Assembly: GCA_035293045.1 (NCBI GenBank)
Contig: DATDOY010000148.1
Location: 1-17,520, forward strand
Origin: DATDOY01 sp035293045
GTDB lineage: Bacteria; Actinomycetota; Acidimicrobiia; IMCC26256; JACPCJ01
DNA: 17,520 nucleotides
Direction of reading: 5' to 3'
Part shown: piece by piece, positions 1-6,074 of the stretch
Layout of the letters: each line of letters begins with the position of its first letter
Numbering within the stretch: position 1 is the first letter of the stretch
Notes under the pieces: model-generated
What the model saw: only the letters and a program-made list of their open reading frames with translations
Told to the model about the DNA's origin: nothing
The model's database searches: none
Translations under genes and position numbers: made by a program

Positions 1-840
1 GATCGCGGCTGCTCCCGAGCTGGTCTCGACGTGGAGGGGTCCGGTGTTGTCGTCCTCGAGCCACAAGAGCGCGTCCTCACAGAACAGCTCCAAACGTCGG
101 GTCGACGGCCTGCTCATGACCCCGTGCCAGACGGACGTCAGGCTGGCGACGGCGCCGCCCTCGAAGGTGATCGTCGCCACCGCGAGGTCCTCGATGTCCT
201 GGTGACCGGCGAAGTTCGCCGTGCGGGCCGAGACCGTGCGCGCGTCACCCAGCAGCCACCGGAGCACGTCGACGTCGTGGATCGAATGTTCGATGAGGGT
301 GCCGGCGCCCGCCGTTTCGGCGTCGGCGCGCCACGTCGATCCATACATTCCGCCGAGCGGAAACGACTGGTCGTCGCGGAACACCGCCGCCATTGGCCGA
401 CCGTGGCGTCCGGTGGCCACCTCGGCGGCCAGGGCACGGAACACGGGAGCACATCGCAGCACGAGGCCGACGCGATGGGGCACGTCGGAGAGCGCCGCGC
501 CCACCGCGGCGGCCTCGGCCAGGTCACGCCCCAGCGGCTTCTCGCACATCACGGCACGTCCCGCCGCCGCGGCCGCCGCCGCGACCTCACGATGGCTCGA
601 CGTCGGCGTGCAGACCCACACAACGTCGACGGCGTCGATCAGCGTGTCCACGTCGGGAGCCACCTCGGCGCCGTGCACCGACGCGACGGCGTTCGCACGT
701 TCGAGGTCGTGGTCGAACACGGAAACGACGACGCCGTCGACCTCACCGACGTCGCGCAGCGCCCACAGAGCAAAGGAATGGACGCGGCCGATGAACCCGC
801 ACCCGACGATGCCGATCCTGAGCACTCCGCTAGTCCCCAT
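1..840 (-). CDS. Gfo/Idh/MocA family NAD(P)-dependent oxidoreductase, partial (C-terminus beyond left edge)
   Basis: The frame is open from 840 to base 1 with no stop, giving 280 visible residues. The N-terminus carries a Rossmann dinucleotide loop GIVGCGFIG (residues 10-18). The family signature EKPL follows at residues 100-103 (E100, K101, P102), where the Lys is the usual catalytic/cofactor residue. A C-terminal-domain motif IEHSIHDVDVLRWLLG (183-198) matches the H-D-x-D segment of the substrate domain. The family oxidises or reduces sugars, inositols or related polyols with NAD(P); the substrate cannot be read from sequence. The ATG at 840 overlaps the dinB stop by 11 nt, suggesting translational coupling as the last visible gene of the operon. 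A GTG at 825 (residue 6) is an alternative start. Typical members have 330-380 residues, so roughly 50-100 are missing. Confidence 0.9.
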   Translation of the reverse strand, partial: MGTSGVLRIGIVGCGFIGRVHSFALWALRDVGEVDGVVVSVFDHDLERANAVASVHGAEVAPDVDTLIDAVDVVWVCTPTSSHREVAAAAAAAGRAVMCEKPLGRDLAEAAAVGAALSDVPHRVGLVLRCAPVFRALAAEVATGRHGRPMAAVFRDDQSFPLGGMYGSTWRADAETAGAGTLIEHSIHDVDVLRWLLGDARTVSARTANFAGHQDIEDLAVATITFEGGAVASLTSVWHGVMSRPSTRRLELFCEDALLWLEDDNTGPLHVETSSGAAAI

Positions 841-2080
841 CCCGTTCACCGGCGCCACCGCCGGCGTCCGGGCCCCACGAGTGATCGGTGCGGCGGCCCG
901 TTCGGAGTCCGCCGCGGTCGACGAGGGCCGCCGGAGCGACGGCATCGTCGCCGAATCGCTCCCGCACGGCGTCGACAGCGGCGTCGACATCACGTCGGCG
1001 CGGGGCGCGGGCGAAGGGCAGCTCCTCTTGGTGGTGGACGCCGTGCTCGAGGTTGGACACCCCGACGCCGAGGAGACGGACGCCCGCGCCGGGGTCGATC
1101 CTTTCGAGCAGTTCGGTGGCGTGGTCGGCAAGCTCGAGGTCGGAGTCCGTCGGCTCTGGGAGGGTCACCGATCGCGTGATGGTCTGGAAATCGGAGAACC
1201 GCACCTTGAGCGCAACGGTCCGACCCGACAGCCGAGCATCGCGAAGTCGGCGTGCGGTTCGGTGTGCCAGGCGACGAACCTCGAGCGCGAGTTCGTCGCG
1301 CGCCACGAGGTCGCGACCGAAGGTCTCTTCGCTGCTGACCGACTTCGCTTCGTGACCCGGCGTCACGGGACGATCGTCGCGATTCCACGCCAGTGCGTAG
1401 AGGTGTTGTCCGGCCCCTGTCCCGAGCAGGCGGATCAGCGTGTCCTCGGGGGTGGCGGCGAGTTCTCCCACGGTCGTGACGGCGCGTGCCTCGAGCTTTC
1501 GTGCCGTTGCCGGCCCGACCCCCCACAACCGGCTGACGGGCATCGGATGCAGGAACTCGAGCTCCTTCCCGGCATCGATCACGAGGAGGCCATCGGGTTT
1601 CGACGCGTCGCTGGCCAGTTTGGCGAGGAGTTTGGTGGTCGCCACTCCCACGGAGCACACGAGACCGACTTCCTCTTGGACGCGTGCGCGGATCGCAGCG
1701 GCCACGGCGGGACCATCGCCGAACAAGCGCCGCGCTCCCGAAACGTCGAGGAACGCTTCGTCGAGCGAGATCGGTTCCACCAGCGGGGTGAACGCACGGA
1801 AGACCGTGAACACCCGCTCTGAGAACTCTCGATACACCCCGATGCGAGGTGACACGAAGACCCCTTCCGGGCACAGACGCCGGGCGCGGGCGGTGGGCAG
1901 AGCGGAATGCACGCCGAATCGGCGCGCCTCGTAGCTCGCCGCGGCGACGACGCCGCGGTTTCCCGTGCCGCCGACGATCACAGGCCGCCCCCTGAGCGAC
2001 GGGTCGAGCAGTTGCTCGACCGAGGCAAAGAAAGCGTCGAGATCGACGTGCAGGATCGACGGCGGCGGGAGGCCGACCAC
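830..2080 (-). CDS. dinB: DNA polymerase IV (Y-family, DinB)
   Basis: This 416-aa Y-family translesion polymerase copies past damaged template bases with low fidelity. The palm motif HVDLDAFFASVEQ holds metal ligand D13 and the steric-gate position F18. The second catalytic motif SLDEAFLDVSG holds D107 and E108. The GVATTKLLAKLASDASKPDG block (145-164) and the LWGVGPATARKL helix-hairpin-helix thumb segment (185-196) follow. The little-finger domain ends near residue 345. A QEELPF motif (351-356) fits the QxxLxF clamp-binding consensus. A further 60 residues, including VDAVRERFGDDAVAP, form a tail seen in actinobacterial DinB but absent from the shorter E. coli protein. The GTG start at 2080 lies 6 nt after the Nudix stop, and the gene overlaps the downstream oxidoreductase, so it is mid-operon. 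No SOS (LexA-like) box was seen in the operon promoter. Confidence 0.96.
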   Translation of the reverse strand: MVGLPPPSILHVDLDAFFASVEQLLDPSLRGRPVIVGGTGNRGVVAAASYEARRFGVHSALPTARARRLCPEGVFVSPRIGVYREFSERVFTVFRAFTPLVEPISLDEAFLDVSGARRLFGDGPAVAAAIRARVQEEVGLVCSVGVATTKLLAKLASDASKPDGLLVIDAGKELEFLHPMPVSRLWGVGPATARKLEARAVTTVGELAATPEDTLIRLLGTGAGQHLYALAWNRDDRPVTPGHEAKSVSSEETFGRDLVARDELALEVRRLAHRTARRLRDARLSGRTVALKVRFSDFQTITRSVTLPEPTDSDLELADHATELLERIDPGAGVRLLGVGVSNLEHGVHHQEELPFARAPRRRDVDAAVDAVRERFGDDAVAPAALVDRGGLRTGRRTDHSWGPDAGGGAGERDGD

Positions 2081-2086
2081 GCGGGC

Positions 2087-2584
2087 TCAGCCGATCCGCT
2101 CGACGCGGATCGACCGAGGATCGGTTCCTCGCACCTCGTAGCGGTACTCCCGCCTCGCCGACGGGCTCCACCGTGCGTCGAGCCACTCGCCGAGCGGCTC
2201 GCGGACCCACGGGTGACAGGTCTCGAGGAGGCCGGCGCGCTCAGGCGCACCGACGAACGCCGCTTCAACCACGATGCCGTCGGGATCGTCGACCGCGAGG
2301 AGGCCTTCAAACGCGGTGGCGACATACACATGAGCGTGCAGGTGCCACCCCATGTCGAGGGCGATCGCCGAAACCTCGTAGACGGGCCCGTCCCATCCCG
2401 TCACGGTGATCCCGGTCTCCTCGAGCACCTCCCGCGTGAGTCCGCTCACGAGGTCGTGATCGTCGGCGTCGATGACGCCGCCCGGCGGACTCCAGTCGTG
2501 GCCACCCCACCGGCGTTCGTTGCGAACGAGCAGCACGCCGTCGGGCCCTTCCACGATGCCCCCGGCGACGGTCCACTCGCGCAT
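2087..2584 (-). CDS. Nudix hydrolase
   Basis: A 165-aa Nudix-fold pyrophosphohydrolase with substrate unknown. Members cleave nucleoside diphosphates linked to another moiety, including oxidised dNTPs, ADP-ribose and NADH. The Nudix box spans about residues 36-59, with intact metal-binding core R51-E52-V-L-E55-E56-T-G-I. The N-terminal half of the box is unusual: GGVIDADDHDLVSGLT is one residue longer than G-x5-E-x7-RE and has D42/H43 where the first Glu belongs. The opening MREWTVAGGIVEGPDGVLLV is a normal first beta hairpin. The ATG at 2584 lies 13 nt after the glycosyltransferase stop, and the stop is 6 nt before dinB, so all are probably co-transcribed. The dinB neighbour makes nucleotide-pool cleaning a reasonable guess, but it is only an inference. 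Confidence 0.88.
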   Translation of the reverse strand: MREWTVAGGIVEGPDGVLLVRNERRWGGHDWSPPGGVIDADDHDLVSGLTREVLEETGITVTGWDGPVYEVSAIALDMGWHLHAHVYVATAFEGLLAVDDPDGIVVEAAFVGAPERAGLLETCHPWVREPLGEWLDARWSPSARREYRYEVRGTDPRSIRVERIG

Positions 2585-2597
2585 GGACCGAAGTTTG

Positions 2598-3332
2598 TCA
2601 CCCAGGCGGGCGACGTCCCCGGCGGAGTCGGTCGCGGATCCCCCATCTGGTCACGAGGAACCACGCCTCGACGACGATACGGCCCGACATCTTGGACTTT
2701 CCATACTCGCGATCACGGAAGACGATCGGGATTTCGGCGTTGACGGCGCCCGCGCGCTGGAACCGATACAGCATCTCGATCAGGAAGCCGTAGCCGTCGG
2801 CGCGGACCGTCTCGTACTCGATCCGCTTGAGCAGGTCGGCGCGCACGGCGCGAAAGCCGGACGTGGCGTCATGCCCCGACAAGCGCAGCATGAAGCGGGC
2901 GTACCGATTCGCCCATTTGGACAAGGCTCGGCGATGCCAGGGCCACTCCTCGGGAATGGCGCCCCCTGCGATGTACCGCGCGCCGATGGCATAGTCGGCC
3001 CCGGCTTCCACGCGGGCGACGAGATGAGGCACGTCCGCAGGGTTGAATTGCAGGTCGGCGTCCATCTGCACGACGACGTCGTACCCGTGGTCGATCGCCC
3101 ATGCGAACCCGGCCTTGTAGGCGGGGCCGAGGCCTTCTTTGCGCGCTCGCCGCAGCACGTGCACACCCCCGGCCTCGCGTCCGGCCTGCTCCGCGAGATC
3201 GGCGGTGCCGTCGGGGCTGTTGTCGTCGGCGACGAGCACGTCGGCCGAGGGCATGGCGCGCCTCACACGAACGATGACGTCGACGATGTTGTCCGCCTCG
3301 TTGTAGGTGGGAAGGACGACCAGGGTGCGCAC
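2598..3332 (-). CDS. Polyprenol monophosphomannose synthase-like glycosyltransferase (GT2, DPM1 type)
   Basis: A 244-aa GT-A fold enzyme. Motifs in order: TLVVLPTYNEADNI (3-16), VADDNSPDGT (34-43), the metal/nucleotide-binding VVQMDADLQFNP (D91-A-D93), SGFRAVRADLLKRI (158-171), and the DPM1-type tail IPIVFRDREYGKSKMSGRIV (201-220). The family transfers mannose (or glucose) from GDP/UDP-sugar to polyprenyl phosphate at the cytoplasmic membrane face, supplying sugar for lipoglycans or protein mannosylation. There is no C-terminal membrane domain, so this is the catalytic unit alone. The frame stays open upstream to 3608, but those 92 codons are low-complexity and lie antisense to the small membrane protein. 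I chose the GTG at 3332 because the glycosyltransferase fold begins there and a -10 hexamer sits 8 nt upstream. First gene of the Nudix-dinB operon. Confidence 0.92.
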   Translation of the reverse strand: MRTLVVLPTYNEADNIVDVIVRVRRAMPSADVLVADDNSPDGTADLAEQAGREAGGVHVLRRARKEGLGPAYKAGFAWAIDHGYDVVVQMDADLQFNPADVPHLVARVEAGADYAIGARYIAGGAIPEEWPWHRRALSKWANRYARFMLRLSGHDATSGFRAVRADLLKRIEYETVRADGYGFLIEMLYRFQRAGAVNAEIPIVFRDREYGKSKMSGRIVVEAWFLVTRWGIRDRLRRGRRPPG

Positions 3333-3340
3333 GGGCGGGC

Positions 3341-3346
3341 AGCTTA
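3341..3346 (-). promoter_or_regulatory. -10 element of leaderless promoter for the glycosyltransferase operon
   Basis: On the minus strand the hexamer TAAGCT (TANNNT) ends 8 nt before the GTG at 3332, so transcription should begin at or within a base or two of the start codon. No Shine-Dalgarno sequence precedes the GTG. No good -35 was seen. It overlaps the plus-strand -10 at 3345-3350. Inferred from spacing; not measured. Confidence 0.55.
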
Positions 3347-3350
3347 GGAT
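3345..3350 (+). promoter_or_regulatory. -10 element of leaderless promoter for the small membrane protein
   Basis: TAGGAT matches TANNNT and ends 6 nt before the GTG at 3357, the spacing expected when the start codon is the first transcribed base. The whole gap between the two divergent start codons is only 24 bp (3333-3356), so the two promoters must share it. Confidence 0.55.
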
Positions 3351-3356
3351 CCCACG

Positions 3357-3668
3357 GTGTCCCAACCGGGTCTCCAGCCCTCGCTTCGTCCGCCGAGGAA
3401 GGCCTTCGTTCTTGCCTTCCTCGGCGTCGTGCTCGCCGGCCTGCTCGGCGCCGCCATCGGGGGCGGACTCGTCGACTCGACGTGCCACTCCTCGCCGGCG
3501 AGTGGGGGGGGATGTGGCCCGAACGTTGCTGCCGGCGCCGTCGTCGGAGGGTTGGTCGGAGCGGTCGGGGTGGGGATCGTCGCCGTCCTCGTCCTCCGAG
3601 CGATGCACGAGTGGAACGAATACCAGGCGCGCACCGACAACGACGCCGAACCGCCCGCCTCCGCCTGA
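3357..3668 (+). CDS. Small two-helix membrane protein, function unknown
   Basis: A 103-aa protein. A basic N-terminus (R11, R14, K15) is followed by a hydrophobic segment at about 16-39, then a short Ser/Gly-rich loop with two cysteines (C43 and C53). A second hydrophobic, Gly-rich helix (about 57-80) has several GxxxG-like spacings. The hydrophilic C-tail is acidic (MHEWNEYQARTDNDAEPP). The positive-inside rule puts both termini in the cytoplasm and the Cys-containing loop outside, where a disulfide could form. I do not recognise a family. Support for being real: a coherent two-helix pattern, a GTG start placed for leaderless expression, and a stop just before a convergent gene. It is divergent from the polyprenol-phosphate glycosyltransferase, so a membrane role near that enzyme is possible but unproven. 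Confidence 0.65.
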   Translation: MSQPGLQPSLRPPRKAFVLAFLGVVLAGLLGAAIGGGLVDSTCHSSPASGGGCGPNVAAGAVVGGLVGAVGVGIVAVLVLRAMHEWNEYQARTDNDAEPPASA

Positions 3669-3669
3669 T

Positions 3670-3688
3670 CCCGGCGACCGATGCCGGG
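3670..3688 (+). terminator. Possible weak stem-loop between convergent genes
   Basis: Just after the TGA at 3668, CCCGGC (3670-3675) pairs with GCCGGG (3683-3688) around a 7-nt loop. There is no T-tract, so it is not a classical intrinsic terminator. It may slow readthrough between the convergent small membrane gene and the PIG-L gene. Confidence 0.3.
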
Positions 3689-3695
3689 CTCGGCC

Positions 3696-3735
3696 TCAGT
3701 CGAACGACACCGGCGTCAGCCGAACGACAGACGCC
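3696..3735. repeat. Imperfect 20-bp tandem duplication at the PIG-L gene end
   Basis: Two adjacent 20-nt units (3696-3715 and 3716-3735) match at 15 of 20 positions. Both begin TCAG and share CGAACGACA. The second unit contains the stop codon and last codons of the PIG-L deacetylase on the minus strand; the first unit is untranslated. It looks like a small local duplication at the 3' end and could also be chance. Confidence 0.35.
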
Positions 3736-4429
3736 GGAACCCTTCGGCGTAGCGCACACCCGCCTGACGACCGGCGTCCTCGGCGCGCTCACGCAGGAAG
3801 TCGCGAAACCACTCCCCTGTCTCCACGAGCTGGCTCTCGTGACAAAAGAGAGCGCCGATCTTGCGTTCGATGCTCGGCTCGATGTCCACCCAGCAGTTCG
3901 GCTCGAAAGTCCCCGACAGGAACACTTCGCTGACGCTGTGCACCTCGACCCCGGCGCCGAGCTGATCGCGGAAGTAATGCGGGTTGCCCGCCGCCGGTGA
4001 CACGGCGTCGAGCGTCGCCCACCCGGTCACCCGGTGGTCGCGGTGGTTGTAATACCGATCGCCGAAAAACACCGCGGTGGGATCAGGACACACGATGGCG
4101 GTGGGCCGAAGGCGCCGAATCTCCTCGACGATCGCGCCCCGCAGGGCTCGGTCGTTCTCCAACTCACCGTCGAGGTGATCGAGATGACGGTGGCCCGCGA
4201 ACCCCATCACCTCGCACGCTCGGCGGCTCTCCTCGATCCGCAGCCGGGCGAGCTGTTTCGGGTCCTGCGCCGGATCTTGCGATCCCTTCTCCCCTTGAGT
4301 GCACACGAGCAGGTGCACTTCCGAGCCGGTCGTCGCCCACCGCGACAACGTGCCCCCCGCCGAGATCTCGGCGTCGTCAGGGTGACCGTAGACCGCGAGC
4401 ACGCGATCGGGCGTGGCGTCAATCAGCAC
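3716..4429 (-). CDS. PIG-L family zinc-dependent deacetylase
   Basis: A 237-aa protein of the PIG-L/LmbE fold. The family removes N-acetyl groups from GlcNAc-containing small molecules such as mycothiol or bacillithiol precursors and GlcNAc-PI. The zinc motif VYGHPDDAEISAGGTL gives H16 and D19 as ligands and D18 as the likely general base. The third ligand is H132 in YYNHRDHRVTG (127-136). FAGHRHLDHLDGEL and IVCPDPTAVFFGD are also family-like. The C-terminal region WVDIEPSIERKIGALFCHESQL is typical of the generic actinobacterial subgroup rather than clearly MshB or Mca, so the substrate is left open. The GTG start at 4429 overlaps the end of the upstream hydroxyacid dehydrogenase by 11 nt, a strong coupling signal. 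Convergent with the small membrane gene, 47 nt away. Confidence 0.92.
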   Translation of the reverse strand: MLIDATPDRVLAVYGHPDDAEISAGGTLSRWATTGSEVHLLVCTQGEKGSQDPAQDPKQLARLRIEESRRACEVMGFAGHRHLDHLDGELENDRALRGAIVEEIRRLRPTAIVCPDPTAVFFGDRYYNHRDHRVTGWATLDAVSPAAGNPHYFRDQLGAGVEVHSVSEVFLSGTFEPNCWVDIEPSIERKIGALFCHESQLVETGEWFRDFLRERAEDAGRQAGVRYAEGFRRLSFG

Positions 4430-5423
4430 GAGGGTCCACGCCGTTCACGACGTAGAGGGGCGCCTCTCCCCGAACGACGCGATGCAGGTTCTCCTGCGCG
4501 GCGCCGAGGATGCGACCGACCGCTTCGGTGGCCGTCCCCGCCGTGTGCGGTGACAGCAACACGTTCTCAAGTGTGGTCAGCGGATGACCTGGCGCCAGCG
4601 GCTCGTCGACGAACACGTCGAGCGCCGCAGCATGGATCTCACCGGCCGCCAACGCGTCGACGAGGGCTCCTTCGTCGACCACCTCTCCTCTGGCGACGTT
4701 GATCAAGTAGGAGGACGGCTTCATCCGCTTGAGCGCGGCGCGATCGATGAGGTGGCGCGTGTCCGGGGTCAGGGGCGTGTGCAACGAGACCACGTCGCTA
4801 TGTTCCAAAAGCTCGTCGACGGTTCCGTACGCCACGCCGAGTTCGGCCTCGGTGGCGGCCTCGGCGCGGACCACGTCGTAATACCGGACCGTCACATCCC
4901 AACCGCGGAGTCGCTGTGCCACCTCGCGCCCAATGCGACCGAACCCGAGAATCCCCCACGTCTTCCCGGCCAACTCGAAGTGGCCGCGCGCCCGCACGGT
5001 CTGCTGGGGCCACTCGCCCTTTCGGACCTCTGCGTCGAGCCACACCATCTGCTTCATCAACGCGAGCGCCGCCATGATCGTGTGTTCCGCCACCGCCACC
5101 GCGTTGGCGCCGCCAACGCTGGCGACGGGAATCCCATGGGCCGCGGCCGCTTCGACGTCGATCTGCTGATAGCCGGCCGAGGGCTGTTGGATGAGTCGAC
5201 ACCGGGTCATCTGCTCGATCACCTTCGCCGACACCGGAACGTGGAACTCGTAATCGCCGATCACGATGTCGGCCGTGCGACACGCGTCGACGGCGGCAGT
5301 TTCCGTTCGGGGGTTGACGACCGAAACGTTCACGTCGACGTCGGCGGGAAAGAACCCACGCGCGATCTCGGCGGGGAGCGGCATCATCGAGACCACGTTC
5401 CACGTCGTCGGCAGATCACCCAT
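4419..5423 (-). CDS. D-2-hydroxyacid dehydrogenase (phosphoglycerate dehydrogenase-like)
   Basis: A 334-aa NAD(P)-dependent dehydrogenase that would interconvert a 2-hydroxyacid and a 2-ketoacid. The split substrate domain covers both ends; the central Rossmann domain starts at GILGFGRIG (157-165). The catalytic set is complete: R245 in NVARGEVVDE, E274 in DVFVDEPLAPGHP and H293 in LLSPHTAG. It lacks the ACT/ASB regulatory domains of long SerA enzymes, so it may not be a serine-pathway enzyme. I chose ATG 5423 over GTG 5453 because AAGGAG lies 8 nt upstream and the fold starts just after. It is in the middle of a three-gene unit: 57 nt downstream of the unknown 149-aa gene and overlapping the PIG-L gene. 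Confidence 0.93.
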   Translation of the reverse strand: MGDLPTTWNVVSMMPLPAEIARGFFPADVDVNVSVVNPRTETAAVDACRTADIVIGDYEFHVPVSAKVIEQMTRCRLIQQPSAGYQQIDVEAAAAHGIPVASVGGANAVAVAEHTIMAALALMKQMVWLDAEVRKGEWPQQTVRARGHFELAGKTWGILGFGRIGREVAQRLRGWDVTVRYYDVVRAEAATEAELGVAYGTVDELLEHSDVVSLHTPLTPDTRHLIDRAALKRMKPSSYLINVARGEVVDEGALVDALAAGEIHAAALDVFVDEPLAPGHPLTTLENVLLSPHTAGTATEAVGRILGAAQENLHRVVRGEAPLYVVNGVDPRAD

Positions 5424-5431
5424 GTGGCCTT

Positions 5432-5437
5432 CTCCTT
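5432..5437 (-). promoter_or_regulatory. Shine-Dalgarno site deciding the dehydrogenase start
   Basis: AAGGAG on the minus strand lies 8 nt upstream of ATG 5423. It marks this as a leadered, internal operon gene and argues against the upstream in-frame GTG at 5453, which would place the SD inside the coding region. Confidence 0.7.
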
Positions 5438-5480
5438 CGATCGCTCGAGCCACCGGCCCGCGTTCTGTCCACCGCCGTGC

Positions 5481-5930
5481 TCATGGAAGCAAACCCAACT
5501 CCTCTCGAACCTCGCGGTAGAGGTTGAGGAGCCGGCCTGCTTCGGAGCCGGCGATCAGCGTGTGGACTCGGACGTTGTTGACCGTGGCGCCGGCTCGCAG
5601 CAGCAGCTTCTGGAACCACTCCTCGCGCCGGAGGGCGTCAAGCTCCTCACGACGGCCCTCGAGGATGAAGAACCCGGCGACGTCCCCGAGCTGCCCGTCG
5701 GCGAAAAAGAAGGGCTTGAAGCTGCTGATGACGCCCTCGGTGAGGAGTCGCCCGAACTCCTTCGACGCCTCGACGAACGCGCCGAGGGCGAGGGGCTCGC
5801 GGCCGGGAAACACCGCGCCGAAGCTCATCATGAGGGCTCCGTCGACGTGGTCGTGGGGCACGCTCACCTCAGGAACGTCGTCGCCGGCACCGTCGGGCGT
5901 GCGCTCTGACGTGGGACTGCCGTCGTTCAT
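5481..5930 (-). CDS. Conserved-looking hypothetical protein, 149 aa
   Basis: I do not recognise a named family. After an acidic, probably disordered N-terminus (about 1-30), residues 32-149 look like a compact alpha/beta domain. MMSFGAVFPGREPLALGAFVEASKEFGRLL contains a beta strand and a helix. ISSFKPFFFADGQLGDVAGFFILEGRREELDALRREEWFQKLL reads as strand-strand-helix, and a further strand (NNVRVHTLIAG) and a final helix follow. The order resembles a dimeric ferredoxin-like (alpha+beta barrel) protein, but no catalytic motif is visible. I chose ATG 5930, since TAGGTT sits 8 nt upstream (leaderless); an ATG 12 codons earlier lies beyond that -10. First gene of the unit with the hydroxyacid dehydrogenase and PIG-L deacetylase, and divergent from the H-NOX gene across 144 bp. 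Confidence 0.78.
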   Translation of the reverse strand: MNDGSPTSERTPDGAGDDVPEVSVPHDHVDGALMMSFGAVFPGREPLALGAFVEASKEFGRLLTEGVISSFKPFFFADGQLGDVAGFFILEGRREELDALRREEWFQKLLLRAGATVNNVRVHTLIAGSEAGRLLNLYREVREELGLLP

Positions 5931-5938
5931 CGCACCGG

Positions 5939-5944
5939 AACCTA
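5939..5944 (-). promoter_or_regulatory. -10 element of leaderless promoter for the 149-aa hypothetical gene
   Basis: Minus-strand TAGGTT (TANNNT) with an 8-nt spacer to ATG 5930. The same spacing occurs at several other divergent starts in this window. No clear -35 was found. Confidence 0.5.
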
Positions 5945-6025
5945 CCGGAATGGGCCCAGGGTGCACGTCCCAGACCGTGCCGCCGGTAGGAGGACGGCCG
6001 AAAGAAGTCCGTCAGGTTCGGGGCA

Positions 6026-6066
6026 GTTCCCGGCCTGGAACGGGACCCACCGACGGTGTGGAACAC
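6026..6066. promoter_or_regulatory. Small inverted repeats upstream of the H-NOX gene, candidate operator region
   Basis: GTTCC (6026-6030) and GGAAC (6037-6041) form a 5-bp inverted repeat with a 6-nt centre. GTGT-GGA-ACAC (6056-6066) is a second short palindrome, ending 8 nt before the ATG. No TANNNT -10 at leaderless spacing was found for this gene. The repeats are short enough to arise by chance, so a regulatory role is only a possibility. Confidence 0.25.
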
Positions 6067-6074
6067 TGGGGATC

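Noticed and set aside
221..1822. 533-codon plus-strand frame across the oxidoreductase and dinB
   Set aside because: Antisense to two clear genes; composition Ser/Arg-rich with no motif. A shadow frame.
990..2210. 406-codon minus-strand frame overlapping dinB
   Set aside because: Arg/Pro-rich translation in the wrong frame of dinB; no domain.
4584..5909. 441-codon plus-strand frame opposite the hydroxyacid dehydrogenase
   Set aside because: Antisense to two supported genes; no coherent secondary structure or family motif.
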